Below are positions 36,772-46,538 of a DNA stretch of 64,000 nt, one piece after another. Position numbers and translations under genes: made by a program. Each line of letters opens with the position of its first letter. Position 1 is the stretch's first letter. Below the pieces are notes generated by a model. That model did no database searches. It had not been told where the DNA came from and worked only from the letters and a program-made list of their open reading frames with translations. Source of the DNA: Oceanobacillus rekensis (GTDB lineage Bacteria; Bacillota; Bacilli; Bacillales; Amphibacillaceae). The stretch covers positions 124,001 through 188,000 of the forward strand of contig NZ_MTBQ01000001.1 in NCBI RefSeq assembly GCF_002153375.1, written 5' to 3'.

Positions 36772-37953
36772 TTATCGTGTTTTCGCCATTTCTTGCAACG
36801 TTCTTTTTAATAAAGTAAAATAGGATGCTTTTTCAACATCTTCTTCAACAGTAAGTGGCACTTCAGACAGTATGTTCTCTCCATCTCTCACATAAAGTAT
36901 TCCGACTTGTTCGCCTTTTTGAACTGGAAGATCCCAAGTCTCATCTAGAACAATCTCGGTACGGATATCCTTTTCGTTTTCGCCTTTTTTATGGAGTGTA
37001 CTTACAGAATGGTCAGATACAATGTCAATGCTCCGATTCTTAGATTTTAAAAGTTTTACCTCGGTAATCTTTTCATGTTTATCGAATAACTTATCGGTTG
37101 CAAAGTTATTAAATGCATAGTCAAGTAAACCGGATACCATTGAATTTCTTTCCTTCGGGGATTCTGCTCCCATAACCACTGCGATAACACGCATATCATT
37201 TCTTTCAGCCGTTGCGGTTAGACAATATTTTGCTTCATTGGTATAACCTGTTTTTAAGCCATCAACATCTGGATAAAAACGGACAAGTTTATTCGTGTTC
37301 ACTAGCCAAAATTCATTATCTTGCCCTTTTCTTAAATAATCTTCATAAACAGAAGTATATTCCGTTATTGTTTCATACTTTAGTAATTCATTTGCAATAA
37401 TAGCCATATCATAGGCTGTACTATAATGATCTTCAGCGGGTAGGCCCGTTGTATTTTGAAACTTAGTATTTTCCAGGTTTAATTCCTTAACTTTTTTATT
37501 CATTTCATCGACAAAGGACTCTTCACTGCCGGAAATTTTTTCTGCAAGGACAACACTTGCGTCATTGCCAGAAGCAATTGCAATACCTTTGAGGAGATCA
37601 TTTACTGACATTTCCTCCCCGGCCTCGAGAAATATTTGCGATCCACCCATAGAAGCAGCGCGCTCACTTACTACTACCATCTCATCCTTGCTTAATTTAC
37701 CTTCCTCCAGTGCTTCCATGATCAGAAGTAAGGTCATAATCTTCGTCATACTAGCTGGTGGAAGCTTCTCCTGCTCATTTTTGTTAAAAAGGATTTCACC
37801 GGTATCTTGTTCAAGTAAAATAGCAGATTTCGCATTTTCGGCTAGATTTAATGGATTATTTTCAGCATCGCTTTTTTCTTCTGCAAACACGGAAAATGGC
37901 GCAGTAGTAGTAATTAGAACCATTAATGTAAGGATTGTTATAAACTTTTTCAT
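36772..37953 (-). CDS. dacF: Forespore D-alanyl-D-alanine carboxypeptidase DacF
   Basis: S11-family PBP adjusting cortex cross-linking together with DacB. The 393-aa protein has a signal peptide (about 1-24), SxxK as SMTK (PPASMTKIMTLL), SGN as ASGNDASVVLA and KTG as GLKTGYTNEAKYCL, and the C-terminal PBP5 domain. The ATG at 37953 follows GGAGG. Position immediately upstream of spoIIAA, and a likely sigma-F promoter, identify dacF. Confidence 0.94.
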   Translation of the reverse strand: MKKFITILTLMVLITTTAPFSVFAEEKSDAENNPLNLAENAKSAILLEQDTGEILFNKNEQEKLPPASMTKIMTLLLIMEALEEGKLSKDEMVVVSERAASMGGSQIFLEAGEEMSVNDLLKGIAIASGNDASVVLAEKISGSEESFVDEMNKKVKELNLENTKFQNTTGLPAEDHYSTAYDMAIIANELLKYETITEYTSVYEDYLRKGQDNEFWLVNTNKLVRFYPDVDGLKTGYTNEAKYCLTATAERNDMRVIAVVMGAESPKERNSMVSGLLDYAFNNFATDKLFDKHEKITEVKLLKSKNRSIDIVSDHSVSTLHKKGENEKDIRTEIVLDETWDLPVQKGEQVGILYVRDGENILSEVPLTVEEDVEKASYFTLLKRTLQEMAKTR

Positions 37954-37982
37954 CGTTTTACCTCCAGCAATCAATATAGTTT

Positions 37983-38013
37983 AAGGATTGCCGGATATTG
38001 CCATTTTAATACA
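37983..38013 (-). promoter_or_regulatory. Candidate sigma-F promoter of dacF
   Basis: Minus-strand TGTATT (38008-38013) and GGCAATCCTT (37983-37992) are 15 bases apart, agreeing with the sigma-F pattern wGywwA-N15-GgmrAnanTw at all but two positions. dacF is a known sigma-F gene in B. subtilis. Confidence 0.5.
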
Positions 38014-38020
38014 CTAATAG

Positions 38021-38046
38021 AGAAAAAAGCACACGTATGTGTGCTT
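38021..38046 (-). terminator. Terminator of the deoB-punA-pdp unit
   Basis: Perfect 8-bp stem AAGCACAC/GTGTGCTT (38027-38034 and 38039-38046), 4-base loop, T-run on the minus strand. Located just after the pdp stop. Confidence 0.85.
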
Positions 38047-38055
38047 AAGATATGA

Positions 38056-39360
38056 TTATTCTGTTATTGTATCGTATATCAGAGATGGTTCTTTCACATC
38101 AGCATTTTTAATAGTAATACTTTGGTGTAATTTTTTGATAACATCTTCCACCGACTCCCGGTTGGAATATATGGTTAGTAAGGATTCACCTTCTGTTACA
38201 GAATCACCAACCTTTTTATGGAGGACAATTCCTACACTTAAATCTATTTTAGATTCTTTAGTAGCTCTCCCTGCACCAAGCATCATTGCTGCAGTACCAA
38301 TTTCGTTGGCCACTAACTCGGCAACAGTTCCGGAAGTTTTTGCTGGTAATTCAATTTTGTAGGAAGCTTGTGGCAGTAGTTCCGGGTTGTCTGCAACACT
38401 GGCATCTCCTCCCTGGGAGATTAGAAATTCTTTAAATTTATCAAAGGCCTTCCCATTTTTTAAATTTTTCTGTAGTATTTCTCTTGCATCCTTAATATTT
38501 TCAGCTTTTCCTGCGACGACAACCATTTGGCTCCCCAAGGTAAGGCAAAGTTCTGTCAAGTCTTCTGGACCATTACCTTTTAATGTGTCAATTGCTTCTT
38601 TAACCTCAAGTGCATTACCGATTGCAAAACCTAATGGTTGGCTCATATCTGAGATAACTGCCATTGTATTCCTTCCTACCTGATTTCCAATTGAAACCAT
38701 TGCATGGGCAAGCGATTTTGCATCCTCAAGATTTTTCATAAATGCACCAGTTCCGGTTTTAACATCAAGCACAATCCCATCTGCACCAGAAGCGATTTTT
38801 TTACTCATAATAGAGCTGGCAATAAGTGGAATAGAGTTAACTGTAGCTGTTACATCTCTTAAACTGTACAATTTTTTGTCAGCTGGAGTTAAATTACCTG
38901 ATTGTCCAATGACCGCAACCTTGTTTTTGTTTACAAGATTGATAAATTCATCATTCGATATTTCTACATGAAACCCTGGAACAGATTCCAATTTATCAAT
39001 CGTACCACCTGTATGGCCAAGTCCTCTGCCACTCATTTTCGCTAATGGTACATCAGCGGATGCAACAAGTGGTGCCAGAATTAATGTAGTTGTATCACCA
39101 ACACCACCTGTCGAATGCTTGTCCACTTTAATCCCTTCGATCGCTGACAAGTCAATTTGATCTCCAGATTCAACCATTGCCATCGTCAAATTGGCACGTT
39201 CTGCTGCTGTCATATCTTGGAAGTATATTGCCATAAGTAGTGCGCTGATTTGATAATCAGGTATATTATTGTTCGTATAACCATCAATAAAGAAGTTAAT
39301 TTCTTCCTTTGTTAATTCTTTACCATTTCTTTTTTTTTCGATAATGTCATACATTCTCAT
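38056..39360 (-). CDS. pdp: Pyrimidine-nucleoside phosphorylase
   Basis: Phosphorolysis of uridine, deoxyuridine and thymidine. The 434-aa protein has [21 protein letters not shown] (phosphate-binding) and [18 protein letters not shown], the class signature, plus a C-terminal domain with [12 protein letters not shown]. It ends a unit with punA and deoB that channels nucleosides to ribose phosphates. Confidence 0.95.
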   Translation of the reverse strand: MRMYDIIEKKRNGKELTKEEINFFIDGYTNNNIPDYQISALLMAIYFQDMTAAERANLTMAMVESGDQIDLSAIEGIKVDKHSTGGVGDTTTLILAPLVASADVPLAKMSGRGLGHTGGTIDKLESVPGFHVEISNDEFINLVNKNKVAVIGQSGNLTPADKKLYSLRDVTATVNSIPLIASSIMSKKIASGADGIVLDVKTGTGAFMKNLEDAKSLAHAMVSIGNQVGRNTMAVISDMSQPLGFAIGNALEVKEAIDTLKGNGPEDLTELCLTLGSQMVVVAGKAENIKDAREILQKNLKNGKAFDKFKEFLISQGGDASVADNPELLPQASYKIELPAKTSGTVAELVANEIGTAAMMLGAGRATKESKIDLSVGIVLHKKVGDSVTEGESLLTIYSNRESVEDVIKKLHQSITIKNADVKEPSLIYDTITE

Positions 39361-39381
39361 TTAGATCACCTTTTTTAATTA

Positions 39382-40203
39382 TTATGGTAGCGTACTAATT
39401 ATCTTTTTAACAAACTTTAGGAAGTTTTCCCTTACTTTTTCCGTTGTTTCGATTACTTCGTGATGTGTAAGGGGCTGATCTAATATCCCAGCAGCCATAT
39501 TTGAAATACAGGATATTCCTAAAACACGGATCCCTGCATGTCTACTTACAATCACTTCTGGAACAGTTGACATACCCACAGCATCACCACCAATAATCTT
39601 TAGCATTCTTACCTCTGCAGGGGTTTCGTAGGCAGGACCTGTATTCCCTACATACACGCCTTTTTGGACTGAAATGCCAATTTCATTTGCACATGTCTCT
39701 GCATGTTTGATATATTCCCTGTCATAGCCCTGGGACATGTCTGGAAAGCGCGCTCCCAATTCATCGTCATTCTTACCAATCAACGGGTTGTTTCCCATAT
39801 TATTAATATGGTCGGTTATCAACATAAGATCTCCAGGTTGGAAACTTTCATTAATGCCACCCGCTGCATTTGTAACAATAATGGATTTGATGCCAAGATC
39901 TTTCATGACGCGGATTGGAAAAGTAACCTGCTCCATTGAATACCCTTCATAATAATGAAAGCGACCCTGCATCGCAATAACTTGTTTTCCTTCCAGTATT
40001 CCAACTACAAGCTGACCTTTATGACCAGATACTGTTGATTCGGGGAAATGCGGGATGTCTGTATATGGAATAATAACTGGATTCTCAATTTCCTCCCCTA
40101 GAACACCTAATCCGGAGCCGAGGATTAGCCCAATTAATGGTGTTTCTTTTAATTGCTCCTTTATATAGCCACTTGCATCAGAAATTTTTTTTTGATTCAT
40201 CAT
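39382..40203 (-). CDS. punA: Purine-nucleoside phosphorylase I
   Basis: Phosphorolysis of purine nucleosides. Motifs: LILGSGLGVLGEEI, MQGRFHYYEGYSMEQVTFPIRVM, IIVTNAAGGINESFQPGDLMLITDHIN, and NTGPAYETPAEVRML with VGMSTVPEVIVSRH. The start at 40203 (MMNQKK) follows AAAGGGGA at 7 bases; an upstream extension of 42 codons has no ribosome-binding site and overlaps deoB. The product is 273 aa. Confidence 0.94.
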   Translation of the reverse strand: MMNQKKISDASGYIKEQLKETPLIGLILGSGLGVLGEEIENPVIIPYTDIPHFPESTVSGHKGQLVVGILEGKQVIAMQGRFHYYEGYSMEQVTFPIRVMKDLGIKSIIVTNAAGGINESFQPGDLMLITDHINNMGNNPLIGKNDDELGARFPDMSQGYDREYIKHAETCANEIGISVQKGVYVGNTGPAYETPAEVRMLKIIGGDAVGMSTVPEVIVSRHAGIRVLGISCISNMAAGILDQPLTHHEVIETTEKVRENFLKFVKKIISTLP

Positions 40204-40216
40204 TACATAGTCCCCT

Positions 40217-41395
40217 TTATTTAATATCTTTAAAAAAACTATTACCGTAGTCCGGTAATGAAATATTGAAATTTTCAGCAATTGTTGCCCCAATATCGGC
40301 AAATGTCTCTCTAATAGGAATATCTCCACCTTCTGTTATATTGCTATGATGGATGATCAATGGTACATATTCTCTGGTATGGTCGGTACCGTGGTGTACA
40401 GGATCATTTCCATGATCAGCAGTAATCATCAACAGATCGTCTTCTCGCAGTTTCTGTAATACTTCAGGAAGTCTAGCGTCGAACTCCTGTAATGCTTTGC
40501 CATATCCTTCCGGGTCTCTGCGATGGCCGAACTTCGCATCAAAATCAACGAGGTTAAGAAAACTGATTCCAGTAAAATCCTGATCCATTGACTCTACCAG
40601 TTTCGTCATGCCATCCTCGTTATCAGTTGTGCGCATTGCTTCTGTAACTCCTTCACCATCATAAATGTCAGAAATTTTACCGATAGCAATTACATCATAA
40701 TTATTATCCTCTAGCCCATTCATAACTGTTTTACCGAATGGCTTTAATGCATAGTCATGACGATTTGAGGTACGCTCGAACGCACCCGGTTTGCCAATGA
40801 ATGGACGTGCAATTACACGACCAACCATATATTTCTCGTCCAATGTCAGTTCTCTCGCAATTTCACATATTTTATATTGTTCTTCTATGGGCACAATTTC
40901 TTCATGTGCAGCAATTTGCAGAACGGAGTCTGCAGATGTGTACACAATTAATGCACCAGTTTTCATATGCTCTTCCCCAAGTTCAACCAATATTTCAGTT
41001 CCAGATGCTGGTTTATTTCCAATAATTTTTCTTCCTGTTCTGTCTTCCAGTTCCTTCAATAATTCAGCTGGAAATCCATCTGGAAATGTACGGAATGGTT
41101 GGCTAATATGAAGTCCCATAATTTCCCAGTGGCCTGTCATCGTATCCTTTCCATTTGATGCTTCTTGCATTTTTGTATAATAAGATTTCGGATTTTCCAC
41201 TTTATCGATGCCTTTAATTTCTCTAATATTACTTAAACCAAGTTCTGCCATGTTCGGCATTTTCAGACCATTCATATGTTCAGCAATATGTCCAAGTGTA
41301 TCTGAACCAAGATCATTAAATTTAGCAGCATCAGGTGCTTCACCAATTCCAACTGAATCCATTACAATTAAGAATACGCGTTTAAAATTTCCCAT
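40217..41395 (-). CDS. deoB: Phosphopentomutase
   Basis: Interconverts ribose-1- and ribose-5-phosphate. The 392-aa alkaline-phosphatase-superfamily protein begins [20 protein letters not shown] (metal Asp and catalytic Thr region DTLGHIAEH) and ends with [23 protein letters not shown], the second metal site. The ATG at 41395 follows AGGAGGT. In B. subtilis this gene is drm. Confidence 0.96.
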   Translation of the reverse strand: MGNFKRVFLIVMDSVGIGEAPDAAKFNDLGSDTLGHIAEHMNGLKMPNMAELGLSNIREIKGIDKVENPKSYYTKMQEASNGKDTMTGHWEIMGLHISQPFRTFPDGFPAELLKELEDRTGRKIIGNKPASGTEILVELGEEHMKTGALIVYTSADSVLQIAAHEEIVPIEEQYKICEIARELTLDEKYMVGRVIARPFIGKPGAFERTSNRHDYALKPFGKTVMNGLEDNNYDVIAIGKISDIYDGEGVTEAMRTTDNEDGMTKLVESMDQDFTGISFLNLVDFDAKFGHRRDPEGYGKALQEFDARLPEVLQKLREDDLLMITADHGNDPVHHGTDHTREYVPLIIHHSNITEGGDIPIRETFADIGATIAENFNISLPDYGNSFFKDIK

Positions 41396-41489
41396 TTCTA
41401 TCAGACCTCCTGTATGTATATTCCCGCATCCCATCATATATATGTCTTTAATTTATGATGTAGGATGTCAGACAACCAAACGTAAAATA

Positions 41490-42383
41490 TTAAGCTCTCG
41501 GATGATAGGCTTTGTACATATCTTTCAGTCTCGACTTGGTAACATGTAAGTATATTTGTGTTGTTGAGATATCTGCATGTCCAAGCATTTCTTGAACAAC
41601 TCTAAGATCTGCCCCATTCTCAAGTAAATGTGTTGCAAATGAGTGTCTGAGTGTATGTGGACTGATTGTTTTATTTATTCCCGCATCCCTTACAAGTGTT
41701 TTAAGTATCTTCCAAAAACCTTGTCTTGTTAATGGTCTTCCGTGCTGATTGACAAATAAAGCTGTTTCTTGTTTATTTTTTTTAATTAACAGCTGTCTGG
41801 AAGTATCCAAATAAATTTCCATTGCACTTTTGGCTACATCACCTAACGGAACAATTCTTTCCTTTGATCCCTTTCCAAAGCATTGGACAAAACCCATTGT
41901 CAGATGGAGGTCACTGACCTTCAGTGTGATCAACTCTGTGACACGCAGACCCGTAGCGTATAATAGTTCCAGCATCGCTTTATTACGGATGGAAAGTGTT
42001 GTATTCCCTCGTATATCAAGTAACTTTTCTACTTCCTCTTGCGATAATATATCAGGAAGCTTTCTTTCCTTTTTAGGTTTTTCAATATGTAAGCTTGCAT
42101 CGTGAGTTACGATTTGTTCACGAATCAAGAATTGATGAAAAGTTCGAATCGCTGAAATATGTCTTGATAGGGTAGCTGTGGATTTACCTTCATCTTTTAA
42201 TATAAAAAGAAAGCCCATGATGTTATTCCGTGTAACTGTTTCCCAAGTTTCTTTCTGGGCCCTCTTCTCCAGATACTCCAGATAATGCTTTAAGTCACGA
42301 CCATATGATTTCAATGTATTGTCCGATAATCCCCGCTCGATTTGTAGAAAGTGAAAGAAATCCTCAACCTGATTTTTAAGCAT
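41490..42383 (-). CDS. xerD: Tyrosine recombinase XerD
   Basis: Resolves chromosome dimers at dif with XerC. The 297-aa length is exactly typical. Catalytic residues: Arg in ATGLRVTEL, HxxR in SPHTLRHSFATHLL, and the His and Tyr in LGHADISTTQIYLHV. The ATG at 42383 follows GGGAGAG; a longer upstream frame is rejected on length and spacing. This is the housekeeping recombinase, known as ripX in B. subtilis, and not a phage integrase. Confidence 0.95.
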   Translation of the reverse strand: MLKNQVEDFFHFLQIERGLSDNTLKSYGRDLKHYLEYLEKRAQKETWETVTRNNIMGFLFILKDEGKSTATLSRHISAIRTFHQFLIREQIVTHDASLHIEKPKKERKLPDILSQEEVEKLLDIRGNTTLSIRNKAMLELLYATGLRVTELITLKVSDLHLTMGFVQCFGKGSKERIVPLGDVAKSAMEIYLDTSRQLLIKKNKQETALFVNQHGRPLTRQGFWKILKTLVRDAGINKTISPHTLRHSFATHLLENGADLRVVQEMLGHADISTTQIYLHVTKSRLKDMYKAYHPRA

Positions 42384-42443
42384 AGCATCTACTCTCCCAG
42401 CTGAAAAATATAGTACCTGTTCTAACCTCAATATTCCCTTTTG

Positions 42444-42599
42444 TTATTGAAAAACCTTTATCGCGGGTCCTTCTGGAGGATCGAAACGATGGATTTGTTC
42501 ATACTCATTGTGCAATAGTTGTAATCCATAATAAAATAAGAAAGTGCATAGAGTAAATAATATAAAAACCTTTATTGTATCCCAAATTAATTTTCTCAT
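42444..42599 (-). CDS. yqzK: YqzK family small membrane protein (DUF4227)
   Basis: A 51-aa protein that starts MRKLIWDTIKVFILFTLCTF, has one membrane helix (about 10-28), then LLHNEYEQIHRFDPPEGPAIKVF. This matches the short protein encoded between fur and xerD in B. subtilis. The ATG at 42599 follows AAGGAG by 9 bases. Function unknown; probably part of the xerD transcription unit. Confidence 0.88.
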   Translation of the reverse strand: MRKLIWDTIKVFILFTLCTFLFYYGLQLLHNEYEQIHRFDPPEGPAIKVFQ

Positions 42600-42757
42600 C
42601 AGCTAATCTCCTTAAAATTAGTATTCTAATTTTAAGGTATGCTTCAGTAGAATCACATTATACTATTCAAATGTAACCTTTTTCACGTTTTTTGTAAATT
42701 AGTATCTAAAGTATATTCGATGGGCAATGGGTATTCTATAAAGCTTCTCCTAAACGT

Positions 42758-42794
42758 ATAAAAGCCTTTCTCCGTTTGGAAAAAGGCCTTTTGC
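42758..42794 (-). terminator. Terminator of fur
   Basis: Arms AAAAGCCTTT and AAAGGCCTTTT with a central loop (about 42760-42792), between fur and yqzK. Confidence 0.75.
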
Positions 42795-42798
42795 TATT

Positions 42799-43257
42799 TT
42801 ACTGAGTAGCTTTAACGGTTGCTTCCTGGCACTGTTTACAGATTCCATGAAAGGTTAATCGATGGTCTTTCACTTCGAAACCCCAGTCATTTTGCACAAT
42901 TTTTTCTACATCTTCCAATAAATCATTAACAATCTCTTCAACGGAGCCACATTCAATACATACAAGATGGTGATGAAAATGTTTGGCACCTTCCTTGCGC
43001 AGATCATAGCGAGAGACACCGTCACCAAAATTAATTTTATCAACTATTTTTAATTCGGAAAGCAACTCCAATGTCCGATAAACGGTTGCCAAACCAATTT
43101 CAGGAGATTTTTCTTTTACAAGCAGGTAAACATCTTCTGCACTTAGATGGTCTTCTTCTCTTTCCAATAAGACACGAACTGTCGCCTCTCTCTGAGGAGT
43201 AAGCTTATAGCTTTGTGCACGTAACTGCTTTTTTATTTGTTCTATTCGGTGTTCCAT
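42799..43257 (-). CDS. fur: Ferric uptake regulator Fur
   Basis: Metal-dependent repressor. The 152-aa protein has the winged helix (LTPQREATVRVLLEREEDHLSAEDVYLLV, ATVYRTLELLSE) and the metal-binding HHHLVCIECGSVEEI with a second CKQC pair near the C-terminus. Fur, PerR and Zur are similar, but the position next to xerD and spoIIM, and the matching length, identify Fur. A PerR/Fur-box-like palindrome lies upstream. Confidence 0.93.
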   Translation of the reverse strand: MEHRIEQIKKQLRAQSYKLTPQREATVRVLLEREEDHLSAEDVYLLVKEKSPEIGLATVYRTLELLSELKIVDKINFGDGVSRYDLRKEGAKHFHHHLVCIECGSVEEIVNDLLEDVEKIVQNDWGFEVKDHRLTFHGICKQCQEATVKATQ

Positions 43258-43336
43258 CGCAGGTCGCCTCCCTCATATCCCATCTTTATTATAGGCATCA
43301 TTTACCTTCATGTCAAAATATATTATCACCTTTAAA

Positions 43337-43351
43337 TTATAATAATTATTA
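43337..43351. promoter_or_regulatory. PerR/Fur-box-like palindrome upstream of fur
   Basis: TTATAATAATTATTA matches the 15-bp Per box TTATAATnATTATAA at 13 positions. It lies 80 bases upstream of the fur start, in AT-rich DNA where chance matches are not rare. PerR control of fur is known in B. subtilis. Confidence 0.45.
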
Positions 43352-43364
43352 ACATGTAATTATT

Positions 43365-44000
43365 TTAATAAAATGATTTAATGAGTTGCTCCATAGCTTT
43401 GTTGGCAATATATGCTTCCATAAAGGCAGCAATTAATGAGAATACCAATAGTAAGATAAAAATAATACAATATCGTAAAAACGGCTGAAGTATTTGTTGA
43501 TTATTTCGACGGGAAAAAAGTTTATTAAGCAAGCCTAGTGAAAAAATCATTGACAATGTACCTGCGGCAATATAAACAGGAATAATAATTATATTTTGTG
43601 GCGCTATGGATAAGGATGATAGCAAAAGACCTTTTAGTCCAAGTTGATTCACAATAAAACCAACTGAAAAGCCAACAACCATTCCCTTTACAAATAAAAG
43701 TACCCAAACCAATGGAAGTCCAATCACAGATAATCCCAATACGAATATTAAAATTAAGTACTTAGCATGATATACAAAGCTTTGCCAAAAGATATCCTTT
43801 TTTTCTATGGTTACTCCTTCAGTAATTTGAACAAAAAAACGTTCCAGATAAAAAAACAAGTCCTGTTTCTGGATGAAATCCATACTATTAACTATCACTG
43901 CACCAAAAATTATCCCGGTTAAAAATAAAATAATCATGAATAGATAAATCGTTGAATGATTTTTAATATGTTCCCACACCAGAAAACTGTTTTTATACAT
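43365..44000 (-). CDS. spoIIM: Stage II sporulation protein M
   Basis: Membrane subunit of the SpoIID-IIM-IIP machine that drives engulfment. The 211-aa protein has five membrane helices and the conserved LPLVWVLLFVKGMVVGFSVGFIVNQLG and LSIAPQNIIIIPVYIAAGTLSMIFS. The ATG at 44000 follows GGGAGG by 5 bases. The ribosome-binding site lies in one arm of a perfect 10-bp inverted repeat (see separate entry). Confidence 0.93.
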   Translation of the reverse strand: MYKNSFLVWEHIKNHSTIYLFMIILFLTGIIFGAVIVNSMDFIQKQDLFFYLERFFVQITEGVTIEKKDIFWQSFVYHAKYLILIFVLGLSVIGLPLVWVLLFVKGMVVGFSVGFIVNQLGLKGLLLSSLSIAPQNIIIIPVYIAAGTLSMIFSLGLLNKLFSRRNNQQILQPFLRYCIIFILLLVFSLIAAFMEAYIANKAMEQLIKSFY

Positions 44001-44051
44001 AGGAATCCTCCCTACAAACATTAGTCTATAATTAAAACTATGAGGATTCCT
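44001..44051 (-). promoter_or_regulatory. Inverted repeat that could sequester the spoIIM ribosome-binding site
   Basis: AGGAATCCTC (44001-44010) and GAGGATTCCT (44042-44051) are perfect 10-bp complements 31 bases apart. On the transcript the downstream arm contains the GGAGG of spoIIM and ends next to its ATG. Confidence 0.55.
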
Positions 44052-44096
44052 TATCAAAAATACCTATGAATATAATTTAATAGACAATCGGGTAAA

Positions 44097-45329
44097 TCAG
44101 GGAGACTCTACACTCCCGTACTTGCCTCCACCACCAGCTTTTATCTTTAGTTTACCTTGACGCATTTGGATAATAGAGTGTGCTAGTTTTTCGGGGACCA
44201 CTTCTATTAATTCTTCTATTGGTGCCTTATGAATGACATTCATCTCTGTTCCAAACCGTTGCAATAGCTTCTCAAATGTTTTTGGCCCGAGGCTTGGAAG
44301 ATACTCCAATGGAACTTGATACAGATATGGTGGTCGATTTAATTCATTCTTCTCCGAACTTTTTAACTCCCCTATACGATCGAAAACACCTTTAATAATT
44401 TTATGGGAACCGCAATTCGGACATTCGTTCATTTCCACAGAAACAGATGTCAGACATTTATTGCAAACGGTATTGTGATATTTCCCCAGTAGTGGATTCA
44501 TACCAAAATTACGCAATATCCTTCTATTATCCACTTGATGTAAAGCTAAGTTAAACTCCTTGAATGATGGTTCTTCCATGGCAATCTCCTGATATTCTCT
44601 TCCTATTTTGGCCAGGGAATGTGCATCAGAATTCGTTACAAATGTAAAGTCATGTAATTCCCTAATTTGATCTGCCATTGCTGTATCAGAGCTTAATCCA
44701 AGTTCGACGCCATCTATCAAGTCCCGATCAAAAACCTCATTTAAGGATCGTATGACACCTTTGCCATATAGACTTTTAAAAGGTGTGAATACATGGGCGG
44801 GAATAAATATCCCACTCAGCTCTTTTACTTTATACTGAAGCTCTCTAGCTGTTCCATAGTACCGTTGGGAGCTTAAGGTGATGTTTTTCATCCTGTTTAC
44901 TAACCATTCGGAAAACAGCTCAATTTGTGAGAGTTTCGGGAAGTAACAAAGCACATGTATAGGACCTTTACAGTTTTCATCATAAATTTCTATTTCTGAT
45001 CCCAATAGCAAGGTAACTTTTTCAAAACGGATGCCACCATCATCTAATTCAGATGCAGAACCCTGTTCGATTAATTGTTTTATTTCCTGCTGTACTGCGG
45101 GGGCATGACAGTCAATGACGCCAATTAAATCAATCCCTTTATTTCGACTGGATTCGATCAGTATATTCGTTAATGTAAGTTTATTTGATCCTGTAATTTT
45201 AACAGGTTTACCATAAACATCCCTGCCAACATGGATGTGCATATCAGCAAAATAGGTTTTACAATTTGATAAACTTATATTATTTTCTATAAATCCTGTC
45301 TTTTCAAGGTTTATCGCTTTCTTATTCAA
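44097..45329 (-). CDS. yqxK: Endonuclease Q family PHP protein (YqxK)
   Basis: PHP-domain nuclease related to EndoQ, which nicks DNA at deaminated bases. The 410-aa protein starts with metal-ligand motif YFADMHIHVGRDVYG, followed by IGVIDCHAP, VLLGSEIEIYDENCKG, FIPAHVF and FVTNSDAHSLAKIGREY. A zinc finger (CNKCLTSVSVEMNECPNCG, about 285-303) and a helix-hairpin-helix (YLPSLGPKTFEKLLQRFG) complete it. TTG at 45329 is the likely start, after GAGGTGATC. In B. subtilis the next gene is nudF; here 14.4 kb of other DNA intervenes. Confidence 0.88.
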   Translation of the reverse strand: MNKKAINLEKTGFIENNISLSNCKTYFADMHIHVGRDVYGKPVKITGSNKLTLTNILIESSRNKGIDLIGVIDCHAPAVQQEIKQLIEQGSASELDDGGIRFEKVTLLLGSEIEIYDENCKGPIHVLCYFPKLSQIELFSEWLVNRMKNITLSSQRYYGTARELQYKVKELSGIFIPAHVFTPFKSLYGKGVIRSLNEVFDRDLIDGVELGLSSDTAMADQIRELHDFTFVTNSDAHSLAKIGREYQEIAMEEPSFKEFNLALHQVDNRRILRNFGMNPLLGKYHNTVCNKCLTSVSVEMNECPNCGSHKIIKGVFDRIGELKSSEKNELNRPPYLYQVPLEYLPSLGPKTFEKLLQRFGTEMNVIHKAPIEELIEVVPEKLAHSIIQMRQGKLKIKAGGGGKYGSVESP

Positions 45330-45944
45330 TATCGATCACCTCAATTTATATGTTCATTTATATTTTTAGTCATCAAAATGTCATTATAATGTCATCACAA
45401 ATTATAATAAAAAATGCCACAATATTATCGTTGTGACAATGTATTTATTTTATATTGTTTTTAAGTTGAAAACATCAATACCTTTTATATCTCTATCTTT
45501 GCCAAAATCCGGACCGAATACTTCTTTACTAATAACAAAAGGTATTTCTTCCTTTTTCATTTTCTATTTGTCATATAATTTAAAGAGTTAACCTTCATAT
45601 TTACTTTAAATTTTTCAATCTAATTTTGAAAAGCTTTCAGCTAAAATTAATAAGTAACAATATTTTCTTTTATCATAGCAAATAAATAAGAAAACAACAA
45701 AAAGGAAAGCACTTGTTTCGTTATCCTAGAAAAGTATTAGAAATATCAAAATATCATTTCGATTTGCCAAGTGATCTGGGCATTCAAATAATGATATCCT
45801 TCCCGAGGATGTACAGATGTTCTAATTCCGTACCATACTTCTAATCATTTTTAAATTACTTCAGAAACGTTGATATGAAAGTGTTTTAACAAAAACTATT
45901 TCAGGATATTTTATATTTTTACAAAATTTTCGGGGTGGTTGGGG
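45330..45944. other. Non-coding stretch at the left edge of the accessory island
   Basis: AT-rich DNA with no supported gene. A 36-codon minus-strand frame (45450-45560, MKKEEIPFVISKEVFGPDFG...) looks protein-like but has no ribosome-binding site, so it may be a remnant. No repeat or RNA gene was recognised. Confidence 0.5.
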
Positions 45945-46067
45945 GTGATTTCTTTAACCCTTGCTACCCCTTGTGCTGCACACTTGGATAGTGATCACAA
46001 TTATTCCAGGGAGCAGGCGGAGAATTTAGTGAAGATTGCAGATGAATTTATTGGAGATCGTATATAA
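45945..46067 (+). pseudogene. Short coding remnant of unknown family
   Basis: A 40-codon frame from a GTG reads ISLTLATPCAAHLDSDHNY followed by SREQAENLVKIADEFIGDRI and ends in TAA. The C-terminal part looks like a genuine helical protein end, but there is no convincing start region. Probably the tail of a deleted gene; family not recognised. Confidence 0.3.
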
Positions 46068-46090
46068 AAATATGCCACTTCATTTATTGA

Positions 46091-46538
46091 GTGGTTTTTA
46101 ATCCTAAGTATCTTTCTATAGGATTCCTTTTATTATTCCTGAATTTAAGAAAATTGCCGATTAAAGATGGGCTTATTATTTTTCTATCTGCCAGTTATAT
46201 CGCCGTCATACTCGGAACTATTGCAGTAGAAGAAGGTATGCTTGATTATCCTGTTAGACACCTCAGGGATCATTTTGATTCTAGTCTGTTATTTGAAATG
46301 CTTTACCTACCCGTGTTCTATCTTTATTTTTACCGCACAACACTTTATTCAAGGACTTTTAAGTTATAATTCAGTCTGTCATTTATAGCGCTGCATTGAC
46401 CATCATCGAGTATCTACTGAACGCCATACTGACTTAATCGAATACCATACATGGACATGGGTACACACACTTATAAGCGTGTTTTTATTTCTTACTTCGA
46501 TACATGCTTTTATAGGATTATTCAAACAGAAAACATAA
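46091..46538 (+). pseudogene. CBO0543-family membrane protein, broken by frameshifts
   Basis: The first frame (to a stop at 46367-46369) reads FLLLFLNLRKLPIKDGLIIF and DYPVRHLRDHFDSSLLFEML, then a second frame continues with VIYSAALTIIEYLLNAIL, and a third with TDLIEYHTWTWVHTLISVFL to the TAA at 46538. Joined, these give the layout of the CBO0543 family of small Bacillaceae membrane proteins (unknown function). At least two frameshifts are needed, so it is not functional. A few N-terminal residues may also be missing. Confidence 0.65.

Noticed and set aside
41490-42383. Possibility that this recombinase is an island integrase
   Set aside because: Length, neighbours (fur, spoIIM, deoB) and sequence identify the housekeeping XerD.
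45450-45560. 36-codon minus-strand frame near the left island edge
   Set aside because: Protein-like composition but no ribosome-binding site or recognised relatives; only mentioned within the gap entry.
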